Of a stretch of 64,000 nucleotides of DNA, positions 42,460 through 51,278 are shown piece by piece (within the stretch, counting starts at the first letter, position 1; each line of letters starts with the position of its first letter). Below the pieces are notes generated by a model. The model was not told the origin of the DNA and did not search any database. It worked only from the letters and a program-made list of their open reading frames with translations. The stretch comes from DATJOJ01 sp035507035 (GTDB lineage Bacteria; Acidobacteriota; Terriglobia; Terriglobales; Acidobacteriaceae): assembly GCA_035507035.1 (NCBI GenBank), contig DATJOJ010000051.1:1-64000 (forward strand), written 5' to 3'. The position numbers were made by a program, and so were the translations under genes.

Positions 42460-43275
42460 ATGCCGATACTTTGGCTTAGAGTTGCGCTGGGATGTTATGC
42501 AGTGGGGCTGCTTTATGCGCTGGTGGCGCTGACCCGCAGCAGCGATTGGCTGAACCGGATCGCGCTTCATGCCGCGTACCTCGGCATGGTCTTCCATTTT
42601 GTTTCGCTGACGGACGCTTTCCTGCTTTCTCGCCAGTTGACCTTTACCTCGGTGCACAACGCGGAATCGGTGCTGGGCTTTCTTATCATGGTCGTGTTCC
42701 TGCTGGTGTATGCGGTTTACAAGACGACGTCTCCGGGCATCGTAGTCTTCCCTCTGGTGTTTCTGCTGACATTTATTGCCGCGACAGGAGAGGCGCCGTT
42801 CTTATTGGCGTCCACGGGAGTGCGCACGGGATGGCTGTTTGCGCATATCGCGCTGATTTTCACGGGCTATGCGGCGCTGATTCTGAGCTTTGGGGCCAGT
42901 GTGTTGTATTTGATCCAGGAACGTTCGTTGAAATCCAAGAAGGGGGCTGGGATTCTCTCGCGGCTGCCGGCGCTTGAGGTGATCGACGAAATCGGATTTC
43001 GTTCTCTACTGCTCGGGTTTCCGTTTATGACGCTGGGGCTGATTGCGGGCACGATTGTGGCGCAGTCCACATATGGAACGGTGGACTTGCTCGACCCCAA
43101 GATTCTGTTGTCGATCCTGATGTGGATCGTGTACTTGCTACTGCTTTATACGCGTTGGAATGCAGGATGGCGGGGAAGGCGGGCGGCGTATCTTGCGGCC
43201 GGCGCTTTCGTGGCCGCAGTGGTGGCGTGGGCAGCCAACTACTTCAGCACCATACACAGGTTTGCGAAGTCATGA
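42460..43275 (+). CDS. HemX/CcsA-like cytochrome assembly membrane protein
   Basis: A 271-residue protein with about eight membrane helices. The region GWLFAHIALIFTGYAALILSFGASVLYL resembles the CcsA/CcmC/HemX family, which handles haem or regulates its synthesis. It overlaps hemA by 4 bp (ATGA) and opens the haem operon, the position of hemX in other bacteria, where HemX affects the level of HemA. A role in cytochrome c assembly is the alternative; the full tryptophan-rich WWD motif was not seen. Confidence 0.8.
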   Translation: MPILWLRVALGCYAVGLLYALVALTRSSDWLNRIALHAAYLGMVFHFVSLTDAFLLSRQLTFTSVHNAESVLGFLIMVVFLLVYAVYKTTSPGIVVFPLVFLLTFIAATGEAPFLLASTGVRTGWLFAHIALIFTGYAALILSFGASVLYLIQERSLKSKKGAGILSRLPALEVIDEIGFRSLLLGFPFMTLGLIAGTIVAQSTYGTVDLLDPKILLSILMWIVYLLLLYTRWNAGWRGRRAAYLAAGAFVAAVVAWAANYFSTIHRFAKS

Positions 43276-44564
43276 CGTTTCAGCTCATCGGCGTGAATCA
43301 CAAAACGGCTCCGGTGGAAGTGCGGGAGCGGTTGGCGGTTCCCGAGTCTCGGCTGCCCGAGGCGTTGAAGCGATTCACGCGGCATCCCGGGGTCGATGAA
43401 GGATTGATTTTGAGCACGTGCAACCGCGTGGAATTGCTGGCGCGCACGCAGAATGGCGGCGCCGATCTGCGCGGGTTTCTCAGCGACTTTTTCGGGATGG
43501 AACGCGCGGCTTTCGATCAGCATTTGTACGAATTCCGGGAGAAGGATGCAGTGCGACATCTGTTCCGCGTGACCTCGAGCCTGGATTCTATGGTGATCGG
43601 CGAGGCGCAGATTCTGGGACAAGTAAAGGAAGCTTACGCGACGGCCCGTGCGGTTGGAGCGGTGCAGACGCAACTGGATCAACTACTGACACGCGCTTTC
43701 GCAGTGGCCAAACGAGTGCGATCGGAGACGGCGGTCGGATCGTCGGCGGTGTCAGTGGCTTCGGTCGCAGTGGAACTGGCAAAGAAGATTTTTGGCGCGC
43801 TGCAGGGCAAGCAGGTTTACATTGTCGGCGCCGGGAAAATGAGCGAATTGGCGGCACGGCATCTGCTGGCACACGGAGCGTCGTCAATTTTCGTTGCTAA
43901 TCGCACTTATGACCGCGCCATTCGGATGGCACAGCTTTTCAATGGCGAGGCGATCGAGTATACGCGGCTCTACGACACGTGCGATCGCGCCGATATTGTG
44001 ATCACGTCGACGGGAGCGCCGCATGCGATTTTTCGGCGCGAGCATGGCGAACTGTTCATGAGCCGGCGCAAGAACCGGCCGATGTTTTTTATCGATATTG
44101 CGGTGCCGCGCGATGTCGATTCGGAAATGAATAAGGTCGACGGCATCTTTGTGTACGACATCGACGATTTGCAGCAAGCCATCGCCTCGCATGTTGCGGA
44201 TCGCAGGAAAGAAGCCGAGCGGGCAGACGAAATTATTAACACCGAAGTCGACAGGTTCCATGCGCGGCTGCAGACACTCGAAGTGGTCCCGACGATTGTT
44301 TCGCTGCAGGACCATCTGGAGACGATTCGCCAAGCGGAGATCGACCGGGTGCGGGGAAGACTGGGGCAACTCTCGCCAGAGCAGGAACTGGCGATTGAGA
44401 CGCTGACCCACGGAATTGTGAACAAGATCATGCACACGCCGATCAGTACGTTGAAGACGGCAGCACGGGAGTCGGAGGCGACGACGGTGGTGGATCTTGT
44501 GAAGCGCCTGTTCAATCTGCAGGAGAAAAAGGCGTCGGGCGGCGATGCAGGAGGACATAGCTGA
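43272..44564 (+). CDS. hemA: Glutamyl-tRNA reductase
   Basis: A 430-residue enzyme started at the ATG at 43272 (MTFQLIGVNHKTAPVEVRER). The catalytic cysteine is Cys50 in LSTCNRVELLA; the NADPH-binding domain contains VYIVGAGKMSELAARHL, and a C-terminal dimerisation helix follows. It reduces Glu-tRNA to glutamate-1-semialdehyde, the committed step of tetrapyrrole synthesis by the C5 route. It overlaps hemX by 4 bp and hemC by 1 bp. The frame is open upstream within hemX, but the start fits the family. Confidence 0.97.
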   Translation: MTFQLIGVNHKTAPVEVRERLAVPESRLPEALKRFTRHPGVDEGLILSTCNRVELLARTQNGGADLRGFLSDFFGMERAAFDQHLYEFREKDAVRHLFRVTSSLDSMVIGEAQILGQVKEAYATARAVGAVQTQLDQLLTRAFAVAKRVRSETAVGSSAVSVASVAVELAKKIFGALQGKQVYIVGAGKMSELAARHLLAHGASSIFVANRTYDRAIRMAQLFNGEAIEYTRLYDTCDRADIVITSTGAPHAIFRREHGELFMSRRKNRPMFFIDIAVPRDVDSEMNKVDGIFVYDIDDLQQAIASHVADRRKEAERADEIINTEVDRFHARLQTLEVVPTIVSLQDHLETIRQAEIDRVRGRLGQLSPEQELAIETLTHGIVNKIMHTPISTLKTAARESEATTVVDLVKRLFNLQEKKASGGDAGGHS

Positions 44565-45499
44565 TGGCTCGACTGCGCATCGGTTCCCGGGGATCGCAAC
44601 TAGCGCTTTGGCAAGCAAACCATGTTAGTGCGCTGTTGCGCGAGCGCGGACATCAGGTCGAAATTGAAATCATCAAAACGACGGGGGACAAGATCACGGA
44701 CGTGGCTTTGGCCAAGGTCGGAACCAAGGGAATGTTCACCAAGGAGATTGAAGAAGCGCTGGCCGAAGGACGCGTCGACCTCGCGGTGCACAGTCTGAAG
44801 GATTTGCCGACGGAACTTGCTGCAGGATTTGAGATTGCGGCGGTCACCAAGCGGGAAAATCCGAGAGACGTGTTTTGCTCCGTAAAGTATGCGGGGGTTG
44901 ATGAGTTGCCGGATGGAGCGCGGGTCGGGACGAGCAGTTTGAGGAGGCAGGCGCAGTTGAAAGCGCTGCGGCCGGATTTGGAGATTTATCCACTGCGGGG
45001 AAATGTGGATACGCGGCTGCGCAAGCTGGAAGCGGGAGAATATGACGCGGTGATTTTGGCCGCAGCGGGATTGAATCGGCTGGGCAAAACGAACCTCATC
45101 AAGCAGGTGATTCCTGCCGATGTGATGTGCCCGGCGGCGGGACAAGGAGCACTGGGGATTGAGATTCGGGCTGGAGATTCGGCGACGCGAGAGCATTTGA
45201 AATTCCTGGATGACGCTGATGCACGAGCGGCGACGACTTGCGAGCGTGCCCTTCTGAACAAACTGGGAGGCGGATGCCAGGTGCCGATTGGAGCGTTTGC
45301 GGAGGTTCGTGACGGAAAATTACATCTGGATGCTCTGGTAGCCGACCCGGATGGTTCGAAGGTATTGCGGGAGTCTCGGGAGGGCGCAGACCCGGTCTCG
45401 CTAGGGGAGTCAGTCGGAGAGATTCTCTTGCGCCGCGGCGGCGATGCGATTCTTGAGGAAGTTTACGGGCGAGGCATGGCGGTGCCGCAGCAACCGTAG
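44564..45499 (+). CDS. hemC: Hydroxymethylbilane synthase
   Basis: A 311-residue enzyme: RIGSRGSQLALWQA at the start, DLAVHSLKDLPTEL, and the dipyrromethane-carrying Cys238 in NKLGGGCQVPIGA. It joins four porphobilinogen units to hydroxymethylbilane. The ATG shares one base with the hemA stop (TGATG), so the two are translationally coupled. Confidence 0.97.
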   Translation: MARLRIGSRGSQLALWQANHVSALLRERGHQVEIEIIKTTGDKITDVALAKVGTKGMFTKEIEEALAEGRVDLAVHSLKDLPTELAAGFEIAAVTKRENPRDVFCSVKYAGVDELPDGARVGTSSLRRQAQLKALRPDLEIYPLRGNVDTRLRKLEAGEYDAVILAAAGLNRLGKTNLIKQVIPADVMCPAAGQGALGIEIRAGDSATREHLKFLDDADARAATTCERALLNKLGGGCQVPIGAFAEVRDGKLHLDALVADPDGSKVLRESREGADPVSLGESVGEILLRRGGDAILEEVYGRGMAVPQQP

Positions 45500-46351
45500 T
45501 TGAATTCTTGTCACGTTTGGTTTCGACAGAGCAAGTCCTTGAAGAAAAAACCACAAGCAAAATCTCTATCCGGCGTGCATGTTCTGGTTGGCCGGGCGCG
45601 GCACCAGGCGGGCGCGCTTTCTGCTGGGCTGCGAAAGCTCGGGGCAGAGGTCATCGAGATTCCGTTTATCGAGATTCGCAAGCCACGATCGTACAAGCCG
45701 CTCGATACAGCTTTGAAAAATCTGCGGGACTATGACTGGCTCATTCTCACGAGCGTGAACGGCGTTGAAGCAGTTTGGGAGCGGATGGGTAGGTTGCGTC
45801 TGACAAGAGAGGCTCTGAAACACTTGAAAGTTACGGCAATTGGGCCGGCGACGAAAGAAGCGATTGAGAAACGGGGCGTACGCGTTGATGTCGTGCCGGA
45901 GAGATACGTGGCGGAGTCGGTAGTCGCGAGTTTGCGGGAGCAGGTGAGGGGCAAGCGAGTTCTGCTGGCGCGAGCAAAAGTGGCGCGGGACGTGATTCCT
46001 CGGGAACTGAGGGAATTGGGGGCGCGGGTAGATGTGGTTGAGGCGTATGAGACTGTGGTTCCGCAGAAATCACGGACGAAGCTGCGGACAATCCTGAAAG
46101 ATCTGACGAAGCGGCCGGATGTGATCACGTTCACGAGTTCGTCGACGGTGAGGAACTTTGTGGCGCTGTCGGAACGCGGGCGAGGGCGCCCGCGCCACAC
46201 AGGCATTCGCTTCGCTTCGATCGGGCCGGTAACGTCGGCGACACTGAGAGAGCTGGGATTGCCGGTCGATATCGAGGCGAAGGAGTACACGATTCCGGGG
46301 CTGATTGAGGCAATTGTGAAGGGCCGGAAAACGCAGATTCCTCGGGACTAA
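45500..46351 (+). CDS. hemD: Uroporphyrinogen-III synthase
   Basis: A 283-residue frame beginning with a TTG directly after the hemC stop; a second TTG at 45539 would give a more usual N-terminus (270 residues, starting KKKPQAKSLSGVHVLVGR). The fold shows two alternating domains with LTSVNGVEAVWERM, VTAIGPATKEAIEKRG and VITFTSSSTVRNFV, typical of HemD. It closes and flips the last pyrrole ring. It ends the haem operon; hemB and later steps are not in the window. Confidence 0.9.
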   Translation: MNSCHVWFRQSKSLKKKPQAKSLSGVHVLVGRARHQAGALSAGLRKLGAEVIEIPFIEIRKPRSYKPLDTALKNLRDYDWLILTSVNGVEAVWERMGRLRLTREALKHLKVTAIGPATKEAIEKRGVRVDVVPERYVAESVVASLREQVRGKRVLLARAKVARDVIPRELRELGARVDVVEAYETVVPQKSRTKLRTILKDLTKRPDVITFTSSSTVRNFVALSERGRGRPRHTGIRFASIGPVTSATLRELGLPVDIEAKEYTIPGLIEAIVKGRKTQIPRD

Positions 46352-46387
46352 AGTCCGTCGGAATGACAATTTCATAGAACTGCATGG

Positions 46388-48370
46388 TTAATCGGGCAGC
46401 TTGCAGCCGCAGTCAGCCGGCGGCACGTGGGCTTTCAGAAAATCTGACACGCGCTGATAGGCGTCGATCTGATTCTCGACTTTCGAAAAGCCATGACCTT
46501 CGTTTTCATAAATCTTCAATTCGACTGTCCCACCGCGCTTTTTGATGGCATCAACCACCTGCTGCGATTCTTCGCTGGGACAGCGCGGATCGTGGCCGCC
46601 AGCGAGCAATAGCAGAGGCGCCTTGATCTGATCGACGAAGAAAATCGGCGAGCGATCGTGGAACAATTCTTTGTTCTTTTGCGGATCGCCCATGGTTGCG
46701 AGATCGGACTGCTGCAGCACCGGGTCTTCATTTTGAATTTCGGTGAACCAGTTGACGAAGGGCACGATGGGCACGCCCGCGGCCCAGACATCGGGCGCCT
46801 TGGTGACGCCCATCATAGTCATATAGCCGCCGTAGCTGCCGCCGACGAGCGCAATTTTCTTGGGATCGAGATAGCCGGTTTGCTTAATGAAATCGGCCGC
46901 AGCCAGGACGTCCTGCAAATCGCCGCCGCCCATGTCGAAGAGATTGGCCTGCTGAAATTCTTTGCCGTAGCCGGTCGAACCGCGATAGTTGGGCGCGATG
47001 ATCATGTATCCCTGATTAACCATGTGCTGGATGAAGCGGTTGAACAAGTTCATGCTCTGCGCAGTCGGACCACCGTGCACGTAAACGATGGCAGCATTCT
47101 GGCCGTTGCGCACCATGTTGTAAGGAACGTAGACAAAAGCGGAGATGGTCCACTTGCCGTCGCGGCTGGGAAAGTGAACGAGAAACGGGTCAACCATGTC
47201 ATCGGAGTTGACACCCGCGATGAGCGAATGGGTGATCTGCTCGGATTTGCCGGTTGCGACATGATAGACCCACAGGTCATTGGGAGCGTTCGGGCCGTTG
47301 TGGCTGTAGAGCAGACGTGAGCCGTCGTGAGTGAAAGCCGACGGATCGCCGGCGGTTGAATTCACACCCTCAGGGACGGGCAGCTTTCTATTAGTCGCGG
47401 TGGCGAGATTGTGCAGGTAAATCTCGGCATTGCCGTCAAGATTGGTTGTCCAGGTTAAGGATTTTCCGTCGGGCGAGAAGTTCGCGCCCTGAGATTCCCA
47501 TTTTTCTTTCGTCAGCCAGGAAATTTTCTTCGAAGCTATGTCGAGCAGGGCGACGTTCTGGTAGCCATTGGCAGCATTGGAAGTGATGAGTAACTTCTTG
47601 CCGTCGGGCGAAATATCTTCGGCGCGATAGAGATGTTCGCCATCGTGCGGTGTGAGCAAGGTGCTGCCACCGCTGGTGACATCGGCGATAAAGATATTCG
47701 AATCCGTGCCCTTGGCTTGCCATTGGGTGTAAACGATCGATTTTCCGTCCTGCGCCCAAATGGGATTTTCGTTGATTTTGTCGGCAGGGGTATCAGTGGT
47801 CACGTGTTTCACGTCGCGCATCAGCATGTCGAAAACATCGATTTCAAAAACCGACGATGTTTTCGGCTTCACGGTGTAGGCGAGATAACGGCCATCGTGC
47901 GACCATCGCGGCTCTTCTTCGGAAATTTCACGCGTATGGGTCAGATTCACGACCTGGCCGGTTTTCGGGGAGACGATGAAGATGTCCCACTGCTCGTCGC
48001 CGTCGTAGTCGGACATGTAGGCGATCCATTTGCCGTCAGGCGACCAGGCGGGCGAAGTTTGCCGCTGCTCGCTGACGGTGAGTTGCGTGGGCCAACCACC
48101 CGTAGATGGCACGACCCAGAGGTTGTTTCGCCCGCTAATATTCGTGACAAAGACGACGTTCTTGCCATCCGGCGACCACGATGCCGGGCCGATCTGGCGG
48201 GTCATGTAGAGCTTTTCGATAGAAAGATTCTGCTGAAATTGCTCCACATTGGCGTTGGGTTTGCTGGTGATCTGCTTAGGATCGGTGATGACGTGGGGCG
48301 CGGTGGAAGTTTGGGCGGGGGCGAATGGAACCATGAGTACGACGATAGCAAAGAGAATACAAGGACGCAT
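46388..48370 (-). CDS. Secreted S9 family prolyl-oligopeptidase-like peptidase
   Basis: A 660-residue protein with signal peptide MRPCILFAIVVLMVPFAPAQ, an N-terminal beta-propeller built of TolB/PD40-like units (for example ASWSPDGKNVVFV and PAWSPDGKWIAYMSD) and a C-terminal alpha/beta hydrolase domain. The catalytic Ser is in GGSYGGYMTMMG (about residue 510), Asp in GGHDPRCP and His in NEGHGFSK. It probably hydrolyses peptides in the periplasm (dipeptidyl/acylaminoacyl peptidase type). It is convergent with hemD. Confidence 0.93.
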   Translation of the reverse strand: MRPCILFAIVVLMVPFAPAQTSTAPHVITDPKQITSKPNANVEQFQQNLSIEKLYMTRQIGPASWSPDGKNVVFVTNISGRNNLWVVPSTGGWPTQLTVSEQRQTSPAWSPDGKWIAYMSDYDGDEQWDIFIVSPKTGQVVNLTHTREISEEEPRWSHDGRYLAYTVKPKTSSVFEIDVFDMLMRDVKHVTTDTPADKINENPIWAQDGKSIVYTQWQAKGTDSNIFIADVTSGGSTLLTPHDGEHLYRAEDISPDGKKLLITSNAANGYQNVALLDIASKKISWLTKEKWESQGANFSPDGKSLTWTTNLDGNAEIYLHNLATATNRKLPVPEGVNSTAGDPSAFTHDGSRLLYSHNGPNAPNDLWVYHVATGKSEQITHSLIAGVNSDDMVDPFLVHFPSRDGKWTISAFVYVPYNMVRNGQNAAIVYVHGGPTAQSMNLFNRFIQHMVNQGYMIIAPNYRGSTGYGKEFQQANLFDMGGGDLQDVLAAADFIKQTGYLDPKKIALVGGSYGGYMTMMGVTKAPDVWAAGVPIVPFVNWFTEIQNEDPVLQQSDLATMGDPQKNKELFHDRSPIFFVDQIKAPLLLLAGGHDPRCPSEESQQVVDAIKKRGGTVELKIYENEGHGFSKVENQIDAYQRVSDFLKAHVPPADCGCKLPD

Positions 48371-48510
48371 AGGATTTGAAGTTAGACGAGAGACAGAAAG
48401 AAAATTCTAGCAGAGGTAGCCGTCGCAGCCGAAAAAACGTGCGCAAATGTAGATGCGCCAACAGCAGGTCCCTCGACTACGTGATTTGATTCGCAAGCGA
48501 CTCAAATCGC

Positions 48511-48526
48511 TTCGCTCGGGATGACA
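48511..48526. repeat. GGATGACA-type dispersed repeat 3' of nth
   Basis: TTCGCTCGGGATGACA lies 24 bp beyond the nth stop; upstream of it GATTTGA...TCAAATC (48483-48508 region) can form a hairpin. The same octamer-like end occurs at 17016-17023, 30345-30356 and 46357-46368, each 3' of a minus-strand gene. Confidence 0.45.
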
Positions 48527-48549
48527 ATGTTGCGTGGGCCGCGGAGCAT

Positions 48550-49389
48550 TTACAGCTTTGCGTCTTTGTGAATGTCGACGGTGCTCCAGGTTTTGTCGGC
48601 GGCATGGCAGATGTTTTCCAAGGCGCAGTCGACACATTTCGGATTTCGCGCCATGCAGAGTTTGCGGCCGTGCCAGATGATTTGATGGGCGAAGATGATC
48701 CACTTTTCGCGAGGGATGACTTGCATCAGATCCTGCTCGATTTTGGCGGGATCGATATTTTTAGTGAGTTCGAGACGGCGAGAGATGCGGGTAACGTGGG
48801 TATCCACAACCACACCATCTCCTTTTTTGAACCAGGTTCCGAGCACGACGTTCGCGGTCTTGCGCGCAACGCCCGGAAGGGTAAGAAGGTTCTCCATGTC
48901 ATCCGGGACCTCGCCGCCGAAATTAGCGACGATTTCCTTGGCGGCACCAACAACCGATTTCGATTTATTGCGGAAGAATCCGGTAGAACGAATATCGGGT
49001 TCGAGCTGCTCTGGTTTTAAGGCAGCGAAATCCTGGACCGTCGGGTATTTACGAAACAGCTCGGGGGTCACGCGGTTCACGTTCACATCAGTGGATTGTG
49101 CCGAAAGAATAGTGGCGACCAGCAGTTCCCAGGCAGATTTGTGGGTCAAAGCACAAGTGGCCTCGGGATAAAGTTGATCTAGGCGGCGAAGGATTTCTGC
49201 GACGCGGTCGGGTGCAGTTGGGTTGTAACCTTTGGGGGCCTTACCGGGAGACTTTTTGTTTTGCTGCAGCTTCGATTTTCCCCGCCGTGAAGCACTGGAA
49301 ACCTTGGCTGATTTTAAGCGAAGAGCAGCTCGTGCGCCTTCCTGGCGGCCGGTCTTGGCGGGTTGGCGGGGAACGATGCCGCGTGGCAT
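48550..49389 (-). CDS. nth: Endonuclease III with basic N-terminal extension
   Basis: A 279-residue DNA glycosylase/AP lyase. The helix-hairpin-helix is LPGVARKTANVVL with the catalytic Lys; the catalytic Asp is in VVVDTHVTRISRRL; the 4Fe-4S cluster ligands are CMARNPKCVDCALENIC (C-x6-C-x2-C-x5-C). It removes oxidised pyrimidines. About 55 residues rich in Lys, Arg and Ala precede the conserved core; E. coli Nth (211 residues) lacks them. The extension resembles a DNA-contacting or unstructured tail; a later start is possible. Confidence 0.95.
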   Translation of the reverse strand: MPRGIVPRQPAKTGRQEGARAALRLKSAKVSSASRRGKSKLQQNKKSPGKAPKGYNPTAPDRVAEILRRLDQLYPEATCALTHKSAWELLVATILSAQSTDVNVNRVTPELFRKYPTVQDFAALKPEQLEPDIRSTGFFRNKSKSVVGAAKEIVANFGGEVPDDMENLLTLPGVARKTANVVLGTWFKKGDGVVVDTHVTRISRRLELTKNIDPAKIEQDLMQVIPREKWIIFAHQIIWHGRKLCMARNPKCVDCALENICHAADKTWSTVDIHKDAKL

Positions 49390-49448
49390 GGCGATCTCTC
49401 CTAAGTAAAACGAGCTTAAATGTTAGCAGAAGCAAACCGCTCATTTAC

Positions 49449-49464
49449 TACAGAGACACAGAGA
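49449..49464. repeat. ACACAGAGA-type dispersed repeat
   Basis: A short degenerate member of the ACACAGAGG family, upstream of nth. The remainder of the gap 49390-49584 contains a 26-codon ATG frame (49484-49564) that I did not accept as a gene. Confidence 0.4.
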
Positions 49465-49584
49465 ACTCTTACGAAGAAAATACATGAATCTCGGTGTCTC
49501 CATGCCAGAGATGGGAGTTCTGGCCTCGCAATTGACGGAAGCCGACCCGCTCGGTAGTCTTTAGAAGAACTTAGGGGAGCAACC

Positions 49585-49809
49585 GTGGCGGTTAAGGCGA
49601 TCAAGCTGGGGCAGGTGTGGCGCAAGGACGAAGACGGGAAGGATTATCTCGTCACTAAAGTTTACAGCGAGGTGTTCTCGCAGTTCGCGGTGTTGCGTCC
49701 GGCGGAACTGAGCGCACCGGACGCTCCTACGGTAAAGGTCAAAGTGTCGAAGAGTGCCGAGGGCGCTTCCCTGCCCGGCTTCACGTTTACTCAAGAAGGG
49801 TCTTTCTAG
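49585..49809 (+). CDS. Small hypothetical protein
   Basis: A 74-residue protein started at a GTG at 49585 with GGGGAG eight bases upstream. It is largely beta: IKLGQVWRKDEDGKDYLVTKVYSE, then VLRPAELS and a conserved-looking GFTFTQEGSF end. I do not recognise a domain; the start resembles short SH3-like or PUA-like strands. It is on the same strand as the DedA gene, 51 bp upstream. Confidence 0.65.
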   Translation: MAVKAIKLGQVWRKDEDGKDYLVTKVYSEVFSQFAVLRPAELSAPDAPTVKVKVSKSAEGASLPGFTFTQEGSF

Positions 49810-49860
49810 CCGGGCGCATTCACGTGCTGACCATCTGGGCCTCTCGCGGAACCGCCGTCC

Positions 49861-50487
49861 ATGACTGAAAAAATCCTCACGGTTGTCTTCATCTTTATTA
49901 AGTCGGTGATGGCGTGGGGCGGCTATGCCGGCATCATGCTGCTCATGGGCATTGAATCCGCGTGCATTCCGTTGCCTTCGGAATTGATCATGCCGTTTGC
50001 CGGGTATCTAGTGTTTGAGGGTGCGTTGAAGCTGTTCTGGGCGGCAACGTTTGGAGCCATCGGCTGCAACCTGGGATCGCTGGTTGCTTATGAGATCGGC
50101 TGCTACGGCGGACGGCCGCTGGTGGAAAGATATGGACGCTGGATTCTGTTGAGCCGCCGCGAACTTGATTGGGCGGATCACTTCTTTGCGCGCTGGGGAT
50201 ATCTGGCGGTGTTCCTTGGCCGATTATTGCCGGTGGTACGGACTTTCATCGCTCTGCCGGCAGGAATCGCGCGCATGCCTCGCGGACGGTTTCATGTTTA
50301 TACTTTTCTCGGATCGTGGCCGTGGTGCTTCGCTTTAGCCTGGTCCGGAATGAAACTGGGAGAAAACTGGCGCGAACTGGGAAAATATTTTCACCAGTTC
50401 GACGCGGTCATTGGAGTTGTGTTGGCCGCGGGTATTATTTGGTTCGCGTGGACGCATTGGCAGAATCGCATTACGGCAACGGAGTGA
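49861..50487 (+). CDS. DedA family membrane protein
   Basis: A 208-residue protein with the DedA/SNARE-associated domain: ESACIPLPSELIMPFAGYL, GSLVAYEIGCYGGRP and FLGRLLPVVRTFIALPAGIARM, plus about five membrane helices. Members of the family flip undecaprenyl phosphate or phosphatidylethanolamine across the inner membrane and are needed for envelope integrity. The exact substrate of this one is not evident from sequence. Confidence 0.92.
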   Translation: MTEKILTVVFIFIKSVMAWGGYAGIMLLMGIESACIPLPSELIMPFAGYLVFEGALKLFWAATFGAIGCNLGSLVAYEIGCYGGRPLVERYGRWILLSRRELDWADHFFARWGYLAVFLGRLLPVVRTFIALPAGIARMPRGRFHVYTFLGSWPWCFALAWSGMKLGENWRELGKYFHQFDAVIGVVLAAGIIWFAWTHWQNRITATE

Positions 50488-50499
50488 AGGACCTCCGTG

Positions 50500-50618
50500 G
50501 TTGGCTGTTGGTGGTTGGCTGTTGGGAATCAGTCGTTGGTTGTTGGTCCTTGGTCGTTGGCGATTCGTCGTTGGTCCTGCGTCGTTCGCGACTCGTCCTT
50601 GGTCGTTGGGTAAACCCC
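50500..50618. repeat. Long GTCGTTGGT-type repeat tract
   Basis: The 162-bp gap between the DedA gene and the next gene is almost filled by variants of TTGGTCGTTGG and GGTTGGCTGTTGG. It is the longest tract of the family in the window (others at 19161-19217 and 27434-27461). Confidence 0.65.
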
Positions 50619-50649
50619 AGCGATATGATCTTTCCGAAGGAGTTGAGAT

Positions 50650-51090
50650 ATGAAAGCGCTTTTGATCGTACTGCTGCCCTTCTTGATGGGCCCGTTCTTG
50701 TTGGCGCAGACCTCGGCATCGGCATCAGACCAGCCGTTTGTTGTCGAATACTATTACAAAACCAAATGGGGGCATGCGGATGAGTTTCTGACACTCTTTA
50801 AGAAGAATCACTATCCGCTGTTGAAGAAAGAAGCCGAGATGGGGCGGATCGTGAGAGTGTGGATGGACCAGCCACGCTATCACACCACGGAAGATGGACG
50901 CTGGGATTATCGAGTCACGATTGTTTTCAAGAACGCGGCGGTGGCCAATGAGCCGTTTGACGAAGAAGCGATGAAGAAGCAGCTATTTCCCGATCAGGAA
51001 ACGTATGTGCGCGAGGAACAGCGAAGATTCGAAATTCTGGATGCGCATTGGGATTTGCCCATAAAGCAGGTCAACCTCGAAGCGAAATAA
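50650..51090 (+). CDS. Secreted hypothetical protein
   Basis: A 146-residue protein with a signal peptide (MKALLIVLLPFLMGPFLLAQ). The mature part begins QPFVVEYYYKTKWGHADEFLTLFKKNHYPLL, which has the look of a dimeric alpha-beta barrel (NIPSNAP/EthD-like) domain, but this is a weak impression. GAAGGAGTTGAG precedes the ATG. It is followed by a 188-bp gap and the ABC operon. Confidence 0.65.
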   Translation: MKALLIVLLPFLMGPFLLAQTSASASDQPFVVEYYYKTKWGHADEFLTLFKKNHYPLLKKEAEMGRIVRVWMDQPRYHTTEDGRWDYRVTIVFKNAAVANEPFDEEAMKKQLFPDQETYVREEQRRFEILDAHWDLPIKQVNLEAK

Positions 51091-51173
51091 GTTTGCACAA
51101 AAAGCTACGATTCGTATCGCGTTACGATACAATCATTTACGGGCCGTGAGGCGCAATCGCATCCGACTGCGAA

Positions 51174-51203
51174 TTGACATGGCCTCGGAATGCTTTTTAA
51201 AAT
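51174..51203 (+). promoter_or_regulatory. Promoter of the Gld-like ABC operon
   Basis: TTGACA (51174-51179), 18 bp, TAAAAT (51198-51203): a near-consensus sigma70 promoter. The predicted leader of about 70 nt contains a hairpin CCACAT-N7-ATGTGG (51213-51231). Upstream, GTATCG-N5-CGATAC near 51115-51131 may be an operator. Confidence 0.65.
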
Positions 51204-51278
51204 ATTTTTATTCCACATTCTTCAGATGTGGCACGTTCCAAACGGCTGTGGATCCTCGCTGTTTGGCATTAAGTTCGT

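Noticed and set aside
49484..49564. 26-codon ATG frame upstream of the small gene at 49585
   Set aside because: Very short, without a clear Shine-Dalgarno sequence or known family; may be chance.
50500..50618. CRISPR-like array
   Set aside because: Units are 9-mers with drift and no unique spacers of constant length, and no cas genes are near.
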